A stretch of DNA of 64,000 nt. Source: Pseudomonas sp. ANT_H4. Lineage in GTDB: Bacteria > Pseudomonadota > Gammaproteobacteria > Pseudomonadales > Pseudomonadaceae. The notes below the pieces were generated by a model that saw nothing but the letters and a program-made list of their open reading frames with translations, was not told the origin of the DNA and searched no databases. Below are positions 43,928 to 53,638 of the stretch, one piece after another (the first letter of the stretch is position 1; each line of letters starts with the position of its first letter). A program made the position numbers and the translations under genes. The stretch lies in contig NZ_VOBG01000014.1 of assembly GCF_008369295.1 (NCBI RefSeq), positions 1 through 64,000 on the forward strand. The letters run 5' to 3'.

Positions 43928-44905
43928 TTGAAACTGCACTTCCCCCTACGCCTCCTGGCGGCCTTTTCCCTGGCCGGCGCCAGCCTGTTTACCCAGGCCG
44001 CCGACGTCACTATCGCCTACCAGACCACCGTGGACCCGGCGAAAGTCGCCCAGGCCGACGGCGCGTATGAAAAAGCCACCCATGCCAAGATCGACTGGCG
44101 CAAATTCGACAACGGTTCCGACATCATCGCCGCTATCGCGTCCGGCGATGTACAGATCGGCTACCTCGGTTCCAGCCCGCTGACCGCCGCCATCACCCGC
44201 AAAGTGCCGGTGGAAACCTTCCTCGTCGCTACCCAGATCGGTGGTGCTGAAGCCCTGGTGGCCCGCAACGGCTCCGGGATCAACAGCCCACAGGACCTGA
44301 TCGGCAAGAAAATCGCCGTGCCTTTCGTCTCCACCGGCCATTACAGCCTGCTGGCGGCGCTGAAGCACTGGAACATTGATCCATCGAAAGTAACCATCCT
44401 CAACCTCGCGCCACCGGCCATCGTCGCCGCCTGGAAGCGCGGTGATATCGACGCCACTTACGTTTGGGACCCAGCCCTGGGCGTGGCCAAGGAAAACGGC
44501 AAGGTGCTGATCACCTCCGGCGAACTGGCCAAGTTCGGTGCGCCGACCTTCGATGCCTGGATCGTGCGCAAAGACTTCGCCGAGAAACACCCGGAGATCG
44601 TCAGCGCATTCGCCAAAGTCACCCTCGATGCCTACGCCGCCTACCGCAAAGACCCACAAGCCTGGCTCGCCGACAAAGGCAACGTCGAAAAACTGGTGAA
44701 GCTCTCCGGGGCCAAGGCCAGCGACATTCCTCTGCTGCTGCAAGGCAACGTCTACCCGCTGGCAGCTGATCAAGTAACGCTGCTGGGTGCGCCGACCACC
44801 AAGGCCGTCACCGACACCGCCGCGTTCCTCAAGGAACAGGGCAAGGTCGAAGCCGTGCTGGCGGACTACGCGCCGTACGTCAGCGCCAAGTTCATCACCA
44901 ACTGA
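43928..44905 (+). CDS. tauA: Taurine ABC transporter, substrate-binding protein
   Basis: Periplasmic taurine receptor. The signal peptide is KLHFPLRLLAAFSLAGASLF with cleavage near TQAA-D. I prefer TTG 43928, which has GAGGAA seven bases before it; ATG 43913 in the same frame is the alternative. VTIAYQTTVDPAKVAQADG, GDVQIGYLGSSPLTAAI and KIAVPFVSTGHYSLL are typical of TauA. It heads tauABCD, expected to be induced by sulfate limitation. Confidence 0.93.
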   Translation: MKLHFPLRLLAAFSLAGASLFTQAADVTIAYQTTVDPAKVAQADGAYEKATHAKIDWRKFDNGSDIIAAIASGDVQIGYLGSSPLTAAITRKVPVETFLVATQIGGAEALVARNGSGINSPQDLIGKKIAVPFVSTGHYSLLAALKHWNIDPSKVTILNLAPPAIVAAWKRGDIDATYVWDPALGVAKENGKVLITSGELAKFGAPTFDAWIVRKDFAEKHPEIVSAFAKVTLDAYAAYRKDPQAWLADKGNVEKLVKLSGAKASDIPLLLQGNVYPLAADQVTLLGAPTTKAVTDTAAFLKEQGKVEAVLADYAPYVSAKFITN

Positions 44906-44921
44906 TCGGGAGTCCATCGCG

Positions 44922-45701
44922 ATGGCCTTGCTACAACTGGAGCGCATCAGCGCACAGTACCCAGGCGCCACAGAGCCTGTACTGGCTGATATTTCCCTAA
45001 GCCTTGGGCCCCAGCAATTGCTGGTCGCTCTCGGCCCGTCCGGCAGTGGCAAGACCTCGCTGTTGAACCTGATTGCCGGCTTCGTCGAACCCAGCGCCGG
45101 GCACATCACCCTTGATGGCGTGCCTGTAAAAGGGCCGAGCGCCGAACGTGGCGTAGTGTTCCAGGACGATGCCCTGCTGCCCTGGCAGGACGTGCTGGCC
45201 AATGTCGGCTTCGGCCTTGAGCTGGCGGGCGTATCGAAAGCCAAGCGGGAAATCCGCGCCAGGGAAATGCTCGCCCTGGTGGACCTGGCCGGTTTCGACA
45301 GCCGACGCATCTGGCAGCTTTCCGGCGGCCAGAAGCAGCGTGTCGGTTTGGCCCGTGCATTGGCCGCCGACCCGCGCGTGTTGCTGATGGACGAACCTTT
45401 CGGCGCCCTTGATGCCTTCACCCGCGAACAGATGCAGGAGTTGCTGCTGCAGGTCTGGCAGCGCACCGCCAAGCCGGTGTTCCTGATTACCCATGACATT
45501 GAAGAAGCCGTCTTCCTCGCCACTGACCTGATTCTACTGGCGCCCAATCCGGGCCAGGTCGTCGAACGCCTGAGCCTGGACTTCGGCCAGCGCTACGCCG
45601 CTGGCGAACCAGCACGGGCGATCAAGTCCGACCCGCGCTTTATCGAAACCCGCGAACACGTCCTGGGCAAAGTGTTCTCCCAACGGGAGGTATACGCATG
45701 A
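44922..45701 (+). CDS. tauB: Taurine ABC transporter, ATP-binding protein
   Basis: Energises taurine import. It has 259 residues from ATG 44922, 16 bases after tauA. Walker A is GPSGSGKTSLL, the Q loop VFQDDALLPWQDV, signature LSGGQKQRVGLARAL, Walker B LLMDEPFGALD and the switch histidine in LITHDIEEAVFLA. It overlaps tauC by four bases. Confidence 0.94.
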   Translation: MALLQLERISAQYPGATEPVLADISLSLGPQQLLVALGPSGSGKTSLLNLIAGFVEPSAGHITLDGVPVKGPSAERGVVFQDDALLPWQDVLANVGFGLELAGVSKAKREIRAREMLALVDLAGFDSRRIWQLSGGQKQRVGLARALAADPRVLLMDEPFGALDAFTREQMQELLLQVWQRTAKPVFLITHDIEEAVFLATDLILLAPNPGQVVERLSLDFGQRYAAGEPARAIKSDPRFIETREHVLGKVFSQREVYA

Positions 45702-46534
45702 GCAGTTATGAATTACCGGCCACGGCGACCAAGCCAGCGTCCCAGCCCACCGTGCCGGTGCGCCGCAGTTTGAGCACGCGCTGGATCAGCGTGCTGACCC
45801 TGGTTGCCTTGCTGGCCATCTGGTGGGCCGTGACCGCTAGCGGGATGATCGAACCATTGTTCTTGCCACCGCCTTCTGCCGTGCTGCAAAAGGGCTGGCT
45901 GCTGGCGACCAGCGGCTACATGGATTCCACCTTGTGGCAGCACTTGGCCGCAAGCCTGGGCCGTATCGGCCTGGGCCTGGGTTTTGCCGTACTGACCGCC
46001 GTGCCGGTAGGCATCGCCATCGGTTCCAACCGCATTGCCCGGGGCATTCTCGATCCGCTGATCGAGTTCTACCGCCCGATTCCACCGCTGGCCTATCTGC
46101 CGCTGATCGTGATCTGGTGCGGCATCGGCGAGCTGTCCAAGGTGTTGCTGATCTACCTGGCGATTTTCGCGCCGATTGCCATCGCCACCGCCACCGGCGT
46201 GCGCACCGTCGACCCGGCCAAGCTGCGCGCCGCACAGTCGTTGGGCGCAACCCGCGCACAACTGATTCGCCACGTGATCCTGCCCAGCGCCTTGCCGGAC
46301 ATCCTCACTGGTGTGCGGATTGGCTTGGGTGTCGGCTGGTCAACCCTGGTAGCCGCCGAACTGATCGCCGCCACCAGCGGCCTGGGTTTCATGGTGCAGT
46401 CGGCGGCGCAGTTCCTGGTCACCGACGTGGTGGTGCTTGGCATCCTGGTCATCGCCCTGATTGCCTTCGCCATGGAAATGGGCCTGCGCGCCCTGCAGCG
46501 CAAACTGGTGCCATGGCACGGCCAGGCACACTGA
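45698..46534 (+). CDS. tauC: Taurine ABC transporter, permease
   Basis: Inner-membrane permease of 278 residues with about six hydrophobic helices. The first is WISVLTLVALLAIWWAVTAS (about 30-50). The cytoplasmic coupling loop is AAQSLGATRAQLIRHVILPSALPDI, matching the EAA motif of nitrate/sulfonate-type permeases. Its start overlaps tauB (ATGA). Confidence 0.94.
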   Translation: MSSYELPATATKPASQPTVPVRRSLSTRWISVLTLVALLAIWWAVTASGMIEPLFLPPPSAVLQKGWLLATSGYMDSTLWQHLAASLGRIGLGLGFAVLTAVPVGIAIGSNRIARGILDPLIEFYRPIPPLAYLPLIVIWCGIGELSKVLLIYLAIFAPIAIATATGVRTVDPAKLRAAQSLGATRAQLIRHVILPSALPDILTGVRIGLGVGWSTLVAAELIAATSGLGFMVQSAAQFLVTDVVVLGILVIALIAFAMEMGLRALQRKLVPWHGQAH

Positions 46535-46589
46535 ACAGAACCGCACTGACTACGCCGACACCTCGGCGCCCAACACTTTCGAGAACAGC

Positions 46590-47426
46590 ATGAGCAGCCT
46601 GACCGTAACGCCCTTAAGCATCGCCCTTGGCGCCCAGATCAATGGCGTCGACATCACTCAGCCACTGAATCTGGAGCAACGCGACGCCATCGAACAGGCG
46701 TTGCTCAAGCATTCGGTGCTGTTCTTTCGCGACCAGCCAATCACCCCCCAGCAACAGGCACGATTCGCGGCAAATTTCGGCGACCTGCACATTCACCCGA
46801 TTTACCCCAACGTGCCGGAGCAGCCCGAAGTACTGATCCTCGATACCGCCGTCACCGACGTGCGTGACAACGCCATCTGGCACACCGATGTGACCTTCCT
46901 GCCGACCCCGGCCCTGGGCGCGGTGCTCAGCGCCAAGCTGTTGCCGGAGTTTGGTGGCGACACCCTGTGGGCCAGCGGCATTGCCGCCTATGACGCGTTG
47001 TCGGAGCCGATGAAAACCTTGTTGAACGGCTTGACCGCGACTCACGATTTCACGCGGTCCTTCCCCCTGGAGCGTTACGGCAACACCGCCGAAGATTTGG
47101 CCCGCTGGGAAGAAGCCCGGCGCAAAAACCCGCCACTGTCCCATCCGGTGATTCGCACCCACCCGGTGAGCGGGCGCAAATCGCTGTTCGTCAGCGACGG
47201 CTTCACCAGCAAAATCAACGAACTTGAACCCGCCGAAAGCGAAGCCATCCTCAAGTTGCTGTTCGCCCACGCCACCCGCCCGGAATTCACCATCCGCTGG
47301 CGCTGGCAGGAAAACGACGTGGCCTTCTGGGACAACCGCGTGACCCAACACTACGCCGTTGACGATTACCGGCCGCAACGGCGGGTGATGCATCGGGCGA
47401 CGATTTTGGGGGATGTGCCGTTCTGA
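46590..47426 (+). CDS. tauD: Taurine dioxygenase
   Basis: Fe(II)/2-oxoglutarate dioxygenase that releases sulfite from taurine, giving aminoacetaldehyde. It has 278 residues from ATG 46590. The iron ligands are His and Asp in IWHTDVTF (near residue 95) and the distal His in NRVTQHYAVDDY; the 2-oxoglutarate arginine follows in RRVMHRATI. It completes tauABCD; a 55-base gap separates it from tauC. Confidence 0.95.
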   Translation: MSSLTVTPLSIALGAQINGVDITQPLNLEQRDAIEQALLKHSVLFFRDQPITPQQQARFAANFGDLHIHPIYPNVPEQPEVLILDTAVTDVRDNAIWHTDVTFLPTPALGAVLSAKLLPEFGGDTLWASGIAAYDALSEPMKTLLNGLTATHDFTRSFPLERYGNTAEDLARWEEARRKNPPLSHPVIRTHPVSGRKSLFVSDGFTSKINELEPAESEAILKLLFAHATRPEFTIRWRWQENDVAFWDNRVTQHYAVDDYRPQRRVMHRATILGDVPF

Positions 47427-47434
47427 TTAAGGCG

Positions 47435-47469
47435 CTGATCGTTCCCGCACCCTGCGCGGGAACGATCAG
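47435..47469. repeat. GATCGTTCCC palindrome, copy 1
   Basis: A perfect 14-bp stem (47435-47448, 47456-47469; core ctgatcgttcccgc) with a seven-base loop lies nine bases after tauD and before the convergent aldo/keto reductase. No T-run is present. Related copies are at 51259 and 60112. Confidence 0.75.
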
Positions 47470-47490
47470 TTATCAACTGAGCACTACCGT

Positions 47491-48528
47491 TTACTCAGCG
47501 GTAGACGGCTTCTCCCACAAGTTAATCCCGCCTTCCTGGGCAAACCGATCAATTTGCGCCAGCTCATCCGCCGTGAAGCTCAAGTTCTTCAACGCCCCGA
47601 CGTTTTCAATGATCTGCTCTGGCCGGCTCGCACCAATCAAGGCGCTGGTCACCCGAGGGTCGCGCAAGGTCCAGGCCAAGGCCAACTGCGCCAGGCTTTG
47701 CCCACGACGCTTGGCGATCTCATTGAGGGCGCGCACGTGGGCGATGTTGGCATCCGACAGGTGCGAAGCCTGCAATGAACCGCCCCCCGGACGATTCACC
47801 CGCGCATCGGCCGGTACGCCATTGAGGTATTTGTCGGTCAGCAGCCCCTGGGCCAGCGGCGTGAAGGCAATTACCCCGGCGCCAAGTTCGTCGGTGGTGT
47901 CCAACAGGTCCTTTTCCACCCAACGGTTGAGCAGGTTGTAGGCCGGCTGGTGGATCAGCAGCGGGACTTTCCACTCTTTGAGTAGCGCCGCCATTTCCCG
48001 GGTTTTTGCCCCTGAATAGGATGAGATGCCAATGTACAGCGCCTTGCCTTGTTGCACGGCAGTGGCGAGGGCGCTGGCCGTTTCTTCCAGCGGGGTGTCA
48101 GCATCGAAGCGGTGGGAATAGAAGATATCCACGTACTCGACGCCCAGGCGTTGCAGGCTCTGGTCCAGGCTCGCCAACACGTATTTGCGCGAACCGCCGC
48201 CCTGGCCGTAAGGGCCGGGCCACATATCCCAGCCGGCCTTGCTGGAGATGATCAGTTCATCGCGGTAGTGCTTGAAGTCTTCGCGCAGTAGGCGACCGAA
48301 ATTGATCTCGGCGCTGCCGTAGGGCGGGCCATAGTTGTTGGCCAGGTCGAAGTGGTTGATACCCAGGTCGAATGCCGTACGCAGCAAGGCGCGCTGGGTA
48401 TCGATGGGGGTGCTGTCGCCAAAGTTGTGCCACAACCCCAGGGACAGTGCTGGCAGCACGAGCCCGCTGCGGCCCAAGCGGCGATAGGGAATAGATTCAT
48501 AGCGGTTTTCGGCAGCAATGTAAGTCAT
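47491..48528 (-). CDS. gpr: Aldo/keto reductase, L-glyceraldehyde 3-phosphate reductase type
   Basis: An NADPH-dependent reductase of 345 residues resembling E. coli YghZ (Gpr), which detoxifies L-glyceraldehyde 3-phosphate and reduces methylglyoxal. Visible are YRRLGRSGLVLPALSLGLW, the catalytic NHFDLANNYGPPYGSAE (Asp, Tyr), IISSKAGWDMWPGPYG and YIGISSYSGAKTREM. It is transcribed alone, convergent to the tau operon. Confidence 0.88.
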   Translation of the reverse strand: MTYIAAENRYESIPYRRLGRSGLVLPALSLGLWHNFGDSTPIDTQRALLRTAFDLGINHFDLANNYGPPYGSAEINFGRLLREDFKHYRDELIISSKAGWDMWPGPYGQGGGSRKYVLASLDQSLQRLGVEYVDIFYSHRFDADTPLEETASALATAVQQGKALYIGISSYSGAKTREMAALLKEWKVPLLIHQPAYNLLNRWVEKDLLDTTDELGAGVIAFTPLAQGLLTDKYLNGVPADARVNRPGGGSLQASHLSDANIAHVRALNEIAKRRGQSLAQLALAWTLRDPRVTSALIGASRPEQIIENVGALKNLSFTADELAQIDRFAQEGGINLWEKPSTAE

Positions 48529-48770
48529 CGAATCCTCTCTGGTCAGGGCATATAAGGCGCAGGAATAACGATATTCCCAGGCCTTTTAAGGGCAGCTGAA
48601 TCGCTTAAGTGCACCCATCCTTTCTACAGCAAAGGCCTATCAGGGTGGTACGACGAAGCTCACATAGAGGCGGTTTTCATACTTCTCGGTAGCCGTTCTC
48701 GGACGCCGCCTCGTTCTGCTCGACCGCTGCTACGCTAACGTCTGCCTTCAGGGATGTAGAGATATCGATC

Positions 48771-49019
48771 ATGCACACCACACTCGTCATCACCTTCGGC
48801 CTGGCCCTGCTGGCGCTGATGCTGTTGATCGGCCAAAAACTGGGCGTCAGCCGGCACATGCTGGCTTACAGCTTCGTCGGGATTTGGTTGGTTTTATCGG
48901 TGGTCAACGGCGCGATAGGCGTGATCACCGCCGGCCAGCCCCTGGTGTCGGAGTTGGTGATCGGCAGTGTGGTGTTCGGTACGCCATTGGTGGCACTGGC
49001 CCTGTTCATCAGGGCCTGA
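48771..49019 (+). CDS. Small three-helix membrane protein
   Basis: An 82-residue protein that is almost entirely hydrophobic. Helices lie at about 5-24 (LVITFGLALLALMLLIGQKL), 31-52 (LAYSFVGIWLVLSVVNGAIG) and 60-79 (SELVIGSVVFGTPLVALALF). GATGTAGAG gives only a weak ribosome binding site before ATG 48771. The stop is three bases from the convergent betT stop. I do not recognise a named family; conserved in pseudomonads as far as I recall. Confidence 0.65.
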   Translation: MHTTLVITFGLALLALMLLIGQKLGVSRHMLAYSFVGIWLVLSVVNGAIGVITAGQPLVSELVIGSVVFGTPLVALALFIRA

Positions 49020-49022
49020 GCT

Positions 49023-51023
49023 TCAACGAACCATGTGCAGGAACTGCATGTGGCGCTCGTACTGGTCGAGGATGTCGTTGATGATCTGCTCCTTGGTGTA
49101 GCCCACCAGGTCGTAATCCTGGCTGCCCTCACTCAAGTGCACTTCCGCCCGGTAGTAGCGGCGGTTGTTGATCTCCTTGGAAGCCATACCACCCCGGGCA
49201 AACGACGGCGTGAAATAGCCGCGCATCTGCACCTGATAGACAAACGGCTGCTGCTCGCCGTGACCGATTTCCAGGCTGACGCTGTCGTTGGCAGGGTCGG
49301 GCTGGGTGACTACGTTCAGGCCTTTTTCGACAAACACCGCAGTCACTTCTTCGATAGCCGGACGCACTGTGGTTTCGAGGAAGCGGTACACCTCATCCCG
49401 TGAAGGGAAGTGCACGGCCTGGCTCAAACGCTGACGCCAACCGCCACGACCCTTGCGTGAGCCCGACACCGGAGCCAGGGAATGCATCTGCGCAATCTGC
49501 TTCTGGGATTCAAGGTAGAAAGCCTTGTGCAGCCCCCACATCATCAGCAACAGGATCATCGAGAACGGCAACGACGTCAGCACTACCGCTGACTTCAGCG
49601 AATCGATACTGCCGGCAAACAGCAAGGCGCTGGTCACCAACGCAGTCATCGCGCCCCAGAACACCCGTAACCATTTCGGCCCGTCTTCATCGGCGGTTCC
49701 ACCTTTGGAGGACAGAGTGGACAACACCACAGTGCCGGAGTCGGCAGAGGTGACGAAGAACACAAAGCTGATAAACACCGTGACCGCGATGACCGTCTTG
49801 CTCCACGGGTAGGTTTCCAGCAGCAGGTAGAGGCTCATCGACGGGTCATCGATGGCCGACTGCCCCAGCGCGGTCAGGCCATGGTTGAGCACTTGGTCGA
49901 TGGCGCTGTTGCCGAAGATCGACATCCAGGCCAGGGTGAAGCCCAGCGGGATCAACAGCACGCCGAAGACGAATTCGCGGATGGTGCGGCCCCGGGAAAT
50001 ACGCGCGATAAACAGGCCCACAAACGGCGACCATGCGATCCACCAGGCCCAATAGAACACAGTCCAGCCACCCAACCAGTCGCTGGGTTTATCGTAGGCG
50101 TAGAGGTCGAAACTCTTGGTCGGCAAGGCGCCGAGGTAGTCGCCGATATTCTGGATCAGGGTGTTGAGCAGGTGCTGGGTGGGCCCGGCGAACAGCACGA
50201 ACAGCAGCAGCGCGCAGGCCAGCAGCATATTGATATCGGACATCACCCGCACGCCCTTGTCGACACCGGAGACGGCCACCAGGATCGCCGCGCCCATCAT
50301 CAAAGTGATGATGCCGACTTGAATCCATTGGGTGTGGGCCACGCCGAACAGGTAATCGAGCCCGGAGTTGAGGTGCAATACGCCAAAGCCCATGTCGGCA
50401 CCCAGGCCGAACACCGTGGCGATGATGCCAAAGCCATCCACCGCATAGCCGATGGGGCCGTTGATACGTTTGCCGATCAGCGGGTACAGAGCCGAACGCA
50501 ACGCCAGCGGCAGGTTATGCCGATAGGCAAAATACGCCAGGGCCATGCCGACGAAGGCAAATACACCCCAGCCATGCAGACCCCAGTGCAGAAACAGTAT
50601 CTGCATGGCCTGGCGCGCGGCGTCTGCGTTCAGGGCCTCGCCCTGGGGCGGTTGCACCAAGTGGGTCAACGGCTCAGAGACGCAGAAGAAAAACAGCGTG
50701 ATGCTGATCCCGGCGGCGAACAGCATGCCGGCCCAGGACAGGTAACTGAATTCGGGCTCGTCGTGGTCGGCACCGAGCTTGATCTTGCCGTAACCAGATA
50801 GAGCGGTGACCACCACGAAGACCAGATAGAGGGTCATCGCCAGCATGTAGTACCAGCCGACCGTATTGGCCGCCCAGTTTTGTGCGGCCAGCAGCCAGGC
50901 GCCAGCTTGTTCGGGGATAGCGATAACGGTCAGGCCGAACAGCAAAATGAAACTCGCGGCGAAGTAAAACACCGGCGGATTCATGCGGATCAGACCGCTG
51001 GAAGGTGTGGGCGATGCACTCAT
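49023..51023 (-). CDS. betT: BCCT-family choline/betaine transporter
   Basis: A 666-residue sodium- or proton-coupled transporter. About twelve hydrophobic helices occupy residues 12-510, with the BCCT core LHWGLHGWGVFAFVGMALAYFA and VFYWAWWIAWSPFVGLFIARISRG containing the conserved tryptophan cluster. The C-terminal extension of about 150 residues (FLETTVRPAIEEV through RHMQFLHMVR) resembles the osmosensing tail of BetT. Choline is the likely substrate; the osmolyte route to glycine betaine is not encoded in the window. Confidence 0.9.
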   Translation of the reverse strand: MSASPTPSSGLIRMNPPVFYFAASFILLFGLTVIAIPEQAGAWLLAAQNWAANTVGWYYMLAMTLYLVFVVVTALSGYGKIKLGADHDEPEFSYLSWAGMLFAAGISITLFFFCVSEPLTHLVQPPQGEALNADAARQAMQILFLHWGLHGWGVFAFVGMALAYFAYRHNLPLALRSALYPLIGKRINGPIGYAVDGFGIIATVFGLGADMGFGVLHLNSGLDYLFGVAHTQWIQVGIITLMMGAAILVAVSGVDKGVRVMSDINMLLACALLLFVLFAGPTQHLLNTLIQNIGDYLGALPTKSFDLYAYDKPSDWLGGWTVFYWAWWIAWSPFVGLFIARISRGRTIREFVFGVLLIPLGFTLAWMSIFGNSAIDQVLNHGLTALGQSAIDDPSMSLYLLLETYPWSKTVIAVTVFISFVFFVTSADSGTVVLSTLSSKGGTADEDGPKWLRVFWGAMTALVTSALLFAGSIDSLKSAVVLTSLPFSMILLLMMWGLHKAFYLESQKQIAQMHSLAPVSGSRKGRGGWRQRLSQAVHFPSRDEVYRFLETTVRPAIEEVTAVFVEKGLNVVTQPDPANDSVSLEIGHGEQQPFVYQVQMRGYFTPSFARGGMASKEINNRRYYRAEVHLSEGSQDYDLVGYTKEQIINDILDQYERHMQFLHMVR

Positions 51024-51258
51024 GAAGGGCGCACCTCAGGGGTGTTGGATGTGGTTGTAAAAAGCGGACTCAGCAAAGGCAAGCCTCCTGTTGTGAGCGG
51101 GCAGCGAACCACCGGTTTAACTTGAACGAACAGTCAAGTTAAACATGAATAGGTGTTTTGGGACTAATCGCAAGGCCAGGCAGTCGTGCGTTCTTACGAT
51201 AGTTCAACGAAAGGTATGACGCATTGGGATGACAAAACGTTCAGCAGAAACTTGGAAC

Positions 51259-51291
51259 TGATCGCTCCCACGTTCTGCGTGGGAGCGATCA
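51259..51291. repeat. GATCGTTCCC palindrome, copy 2
   Basis: A perfect 14-bp stem tgatcgctcccacg/cgtgggagcgatca with loop ttctg lies between betT and epsC. It is followed by attaaataaac, AT-rich but not a clean T-run. It may end epsC transcription on the minus strand. Confidence 0.75.
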
Positions 51292-51301
51292 TTAAATAAA
51301 C

Positions 51302-52228
51302 CTACTTCTGCGCCCCATCATCATGCTGCAAATTCGCCTGGGTCAGGTTGGCCCCCGCCGGCACGCTGCGGGTCAGCCAGACGTTGCCGCCGATGGTCGA
51401 GCCCTTGCCGATGGTGATCCGGCCCAGAATCGTCGCCCCGGCGTAGATCACCACGTCGTCCTCGACAATCGGGTGGCGCGGATGACCTTTCTGCAACTGC
51501 CCGTCCTCATCGGCCGGGAAGCGCTTGGCCCCGAGGGTTACGGCCTGGTAGATGCGTACCCGCTCGCCAATGATCGCCGTCTCGCCAATCACCACACCCG
51601 TCCCGTGGTCGATAAAGAAGCTCGGACCGATCTGCGCGCCGGGGTGGATGTCGATGCCGGTGGCCGAGTGGGCGATTTCCGCACTGATCCGTGCCAGCAG
51701 CGGCAAGCCGGCGCGGTACAGATGATGAGCCAGGCGATGGTGGATCACCGCCAGAATCCCCGGATAGCACAACAGCACTTCGTCGACGCTGCGGGCGGCC
51801 GGGTCGCCGTGGTAGGCGGCCAGCACATCGGTGTCCAACAGGCTGCGCAGAGCCGGCAGCGCCAGGGCAAAATCCTGGATCAACCGGATGGCGGTAGCAT
51901 CGATTTCGCGGTCTTGTTGACCGCCTTGTCGTGCGGCATAGCGTAACTCCAGGCGGGCCTGGGCGAGCAAGGCGTTCAACGCCACATCGAGGGTATGACC
52001 GACGTAGAAATCTTCACTTTCCTCGCGCAGGTCCACCGGCCCCAAACGCATGGGGAACAGTGCTCCGCACAGCGCTTCAAGAATCTGCGCCACAGCGTCC
52101 CGCGACGGCAGTTCACGCCCGCCCTGCTCGCCGCTGACCCGGCCATTGTGGGTGCGCCACTGGTCCCGGGCGCTGCGCAACTGGCTGACGATGGTCTGTA
52201 ATTGCCAATGACTGGAACGCTCGCTCAT
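51302..52228 (-). CDS. epsC: Serine O-acetyltransferase, EpsC type
   Basis: Acetylates L-serine to O-acetylserine, the carbon precursor of cysteine. I start it at ATG 52228 (MSERSSHWQLQ, 308 residues), behind GAAGG; the frame is open to 52258. An N-terminal helical domain precedes the left-handed hexapeptide helix (GIDIHPGAQIGPSFFIDHGTG, VGETAIIGERVRIYQAVTLG, ILGRITIGKGSTIGGNVWL). The long N-terminal part separates EpsC from CysE. It fits the sulfur theme of the region. Confidence 0.9.
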   Translation of the reverse strand: MSERSSHWQLQTIVSQLRSARDQWRTHNGRVSGEQGGRELPSRDAVAQILEALCGALFPMRLGPVDLREESEDFYVGHTLDVALNALLAQARLELRYAARQGGQQDREIDATAIRLIQDFALALPALRSLLDTDVLAAYHGDPAARSVDEVLLCYPGILAVIHHRLAHHLYRAGLPLLARISAEIAHSATGIDIHPGAQIGPSFFIDHGTGVVIGETAIIGERVRIYQAVTLGAKRFPADEDGQLQKGHPRHPIVEDDVVIYAGATILGRITIGKGSTIGGNVWLTRSVPAGANLTQANLQHDDGAQK

Positions 52229-52249
52229 GGTGGAACCTTCGGTAGTGGG

Positions 52250-52311
52250 AAGCTGCAAGCAAGTACCCGCCTGCTTTTACTTGTAGCTGGAAGCTTGCCG
52301 CTTGAAGCTGA
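52250..52311. repeat. AGCTTCAAGCT-family inverted repeat, second copy
   Basis: Left part gaagctgcaagcaagta, centre cccgcctgcttttac, right part ttgtagctggaagctt and cttgaagctg. The centre and arms match the element at 36608-36696. It lies between divergent epsC and dcyD. Confidence 0.55.
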
Positions 52312-52459
52312 AATGACCGCTACCTTACGACATGCCACAGGGTCCGCCTTAAGAACTAATCATGCCGAGCACATAACCAACCGACATAAGCGATTGGCAG
52401 TTGCCCGATGAAAAGTGCCTGCCTATAGTCGCTGCATCTTTTATCTCCCGTGCGTAGCC

Positions 52460-53452
52460 ATGATCAAACAACAGCTCGACCGTTTTAATCGTCTGGAACT
52501 GCTGGGCGGCGCCACTGCCCTGGAAAAACTCGATCGGTTATCGGCCTGGCTGGGCCGCGATATCTACGTCAAGCGCGACGACACCACGCCACTGGCCATG
52601 GGCGGCAACAAGCTGCGCAAACTCGAATACCTAGCAGCCGATGCCCTGGCCCAAGGCGCCGATACCCTGATCACCGCCGGCGCCATCCAGTCCAACCATG
52701 TGCGCCAAACCGCTGCCTTGGCGGCCAAGCTGGGCCTGGGCTGCGTCGCCCTGCTGGAAAACCCCACCGGCACCAAAGACCCCAACTACCTGGGCAACGG
52801 CAACCGTCTGTTGCTGGAGCTGTTCGACGCCAAAGTTGAATTGGTGGAGAACCTGGACAATGCCGACGAACAACTGCGCGCCCTCGCCGAGCGCCTGCGC
52901 AGCAACGGCAAGAAACCGTATCAGGTGCCCATCGGCGGCTCCAATGCCATCGGTGCCCTGGGCTACGTGCGCGCAGGGCTGGAGCTGGCCAGGCAGATCG
53001 AAGACAGCGGCATCACCTTTGCCGCCGTGGTGCTCGCCTCGGGCAGCGCCGGCACCCATAGCGGGCTGGCCCTGGCCTTGAGTGAAGCGCTGCCGGATTT
53101 GCCGGTGATCGGTGTGACCGTGTCGCGCACCGATGAGGCCCAGCGGCCCAAGGTGCAAGGCTTGGCCGAACGGACTGCCGAGTTGCTCGGTGTCGAGATT
53201 CCCGCCAGCTTCAAGGTGATCCTCTGGGACGAATACTTCGCCCCCCGCTACGGCGAGCCAAATGCCGGCACCCTGGCGGCGATCAAGCTGCTGGCCAGCC
53301 AGGAAGGCCTGTTGCTGGACCCGGTCTACACTGGCAAGGCCATGGCCGGGTTGCTGGATGGCATTGGCCGCCAGCGCTTTGAGGACGGCCCAATTATCTT
53401 CCTGCACACCGGCGGCGCTCCGGCGTTATTTGCTTATGATTCGCTGTTCTGA
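52460..53452 (+). CDS. dcyD: D-cysteine desulfhydrase
   Basis: PLP enzyme degrading D-cysteine to pyruvate, sulfide and ammonia. It has 330 residues from ATG 52460. The PLP lysine is in MGGNKLRKLEYL (near residue 53), the substrate-binding serine in AGAIQSNHVRQTAALAA, and VLASGSAGTHSGLALAL carries the phosphate-binding turn. It sits directly before the cystine transporter genes, as in E. coli (dcyD with fliY-yecSC), which supports D-cysteine as the substrate. Confidence 0.92.
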   Translation: MIKQQLDRFNRLELLGGATALEKLDRLSAWLGRDIYVKRDDTTPLAMGGNKLRKLEYLAADALAQGADTLITAGAIQSNHVRQTAALAAKLGLGCVALLENPTGTKDPNYLGNGNRLLLELFDAKVELVENLDNADEQLRALAERLRSNGKKPYQVPIGGSNAIGALGYVRAGLELARQIEDSGITFAAVVLASGSAGTHSGLALALSEALPDLPVIGVTVSRTDEAQRPKVQGLAERTAELLGVEIPASFKVILWDEYFAPRYGEPNAGTLAAIKLLASQEGLLLDPVYTGKAMAGLLDGIGRQRFEDGPIIFLHTGGAPALFAYDSLF

Positions 53453-53465
53453 ACAATTCCGTCTT

Positions 53466-53484
53466 TTATTCCAAAAAAGAATAA
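53466..53484. promoter_or_regulatory. AT-rich palindrome upstream of tcyJ
   Basis: The 19-mer ttattccaaaaaagaataa has perfect six-base arms. It lies in an AT-rich patch 155 bases before tcyJ and just after dcyD. Its shape resembles CysB-type LysR sites (ATTCC...GAAT), which suggests control by sulfur starvation. Confidence 0.45.
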
Positions 53485-53638
53485 CAGCCGTAATTTATAT
53501 TATTTTCAAGTCTTAAAAACTCAATTTATAGTCCCGCCAAAAGCGAACGTGTTGCGAGACGCACACGCCGCTTTAAGGCAGGATACGACTACTGCTGTCA
53601 CCTGCTTCGCTCAACATAAAAAACACAGGGGCTTGTTC

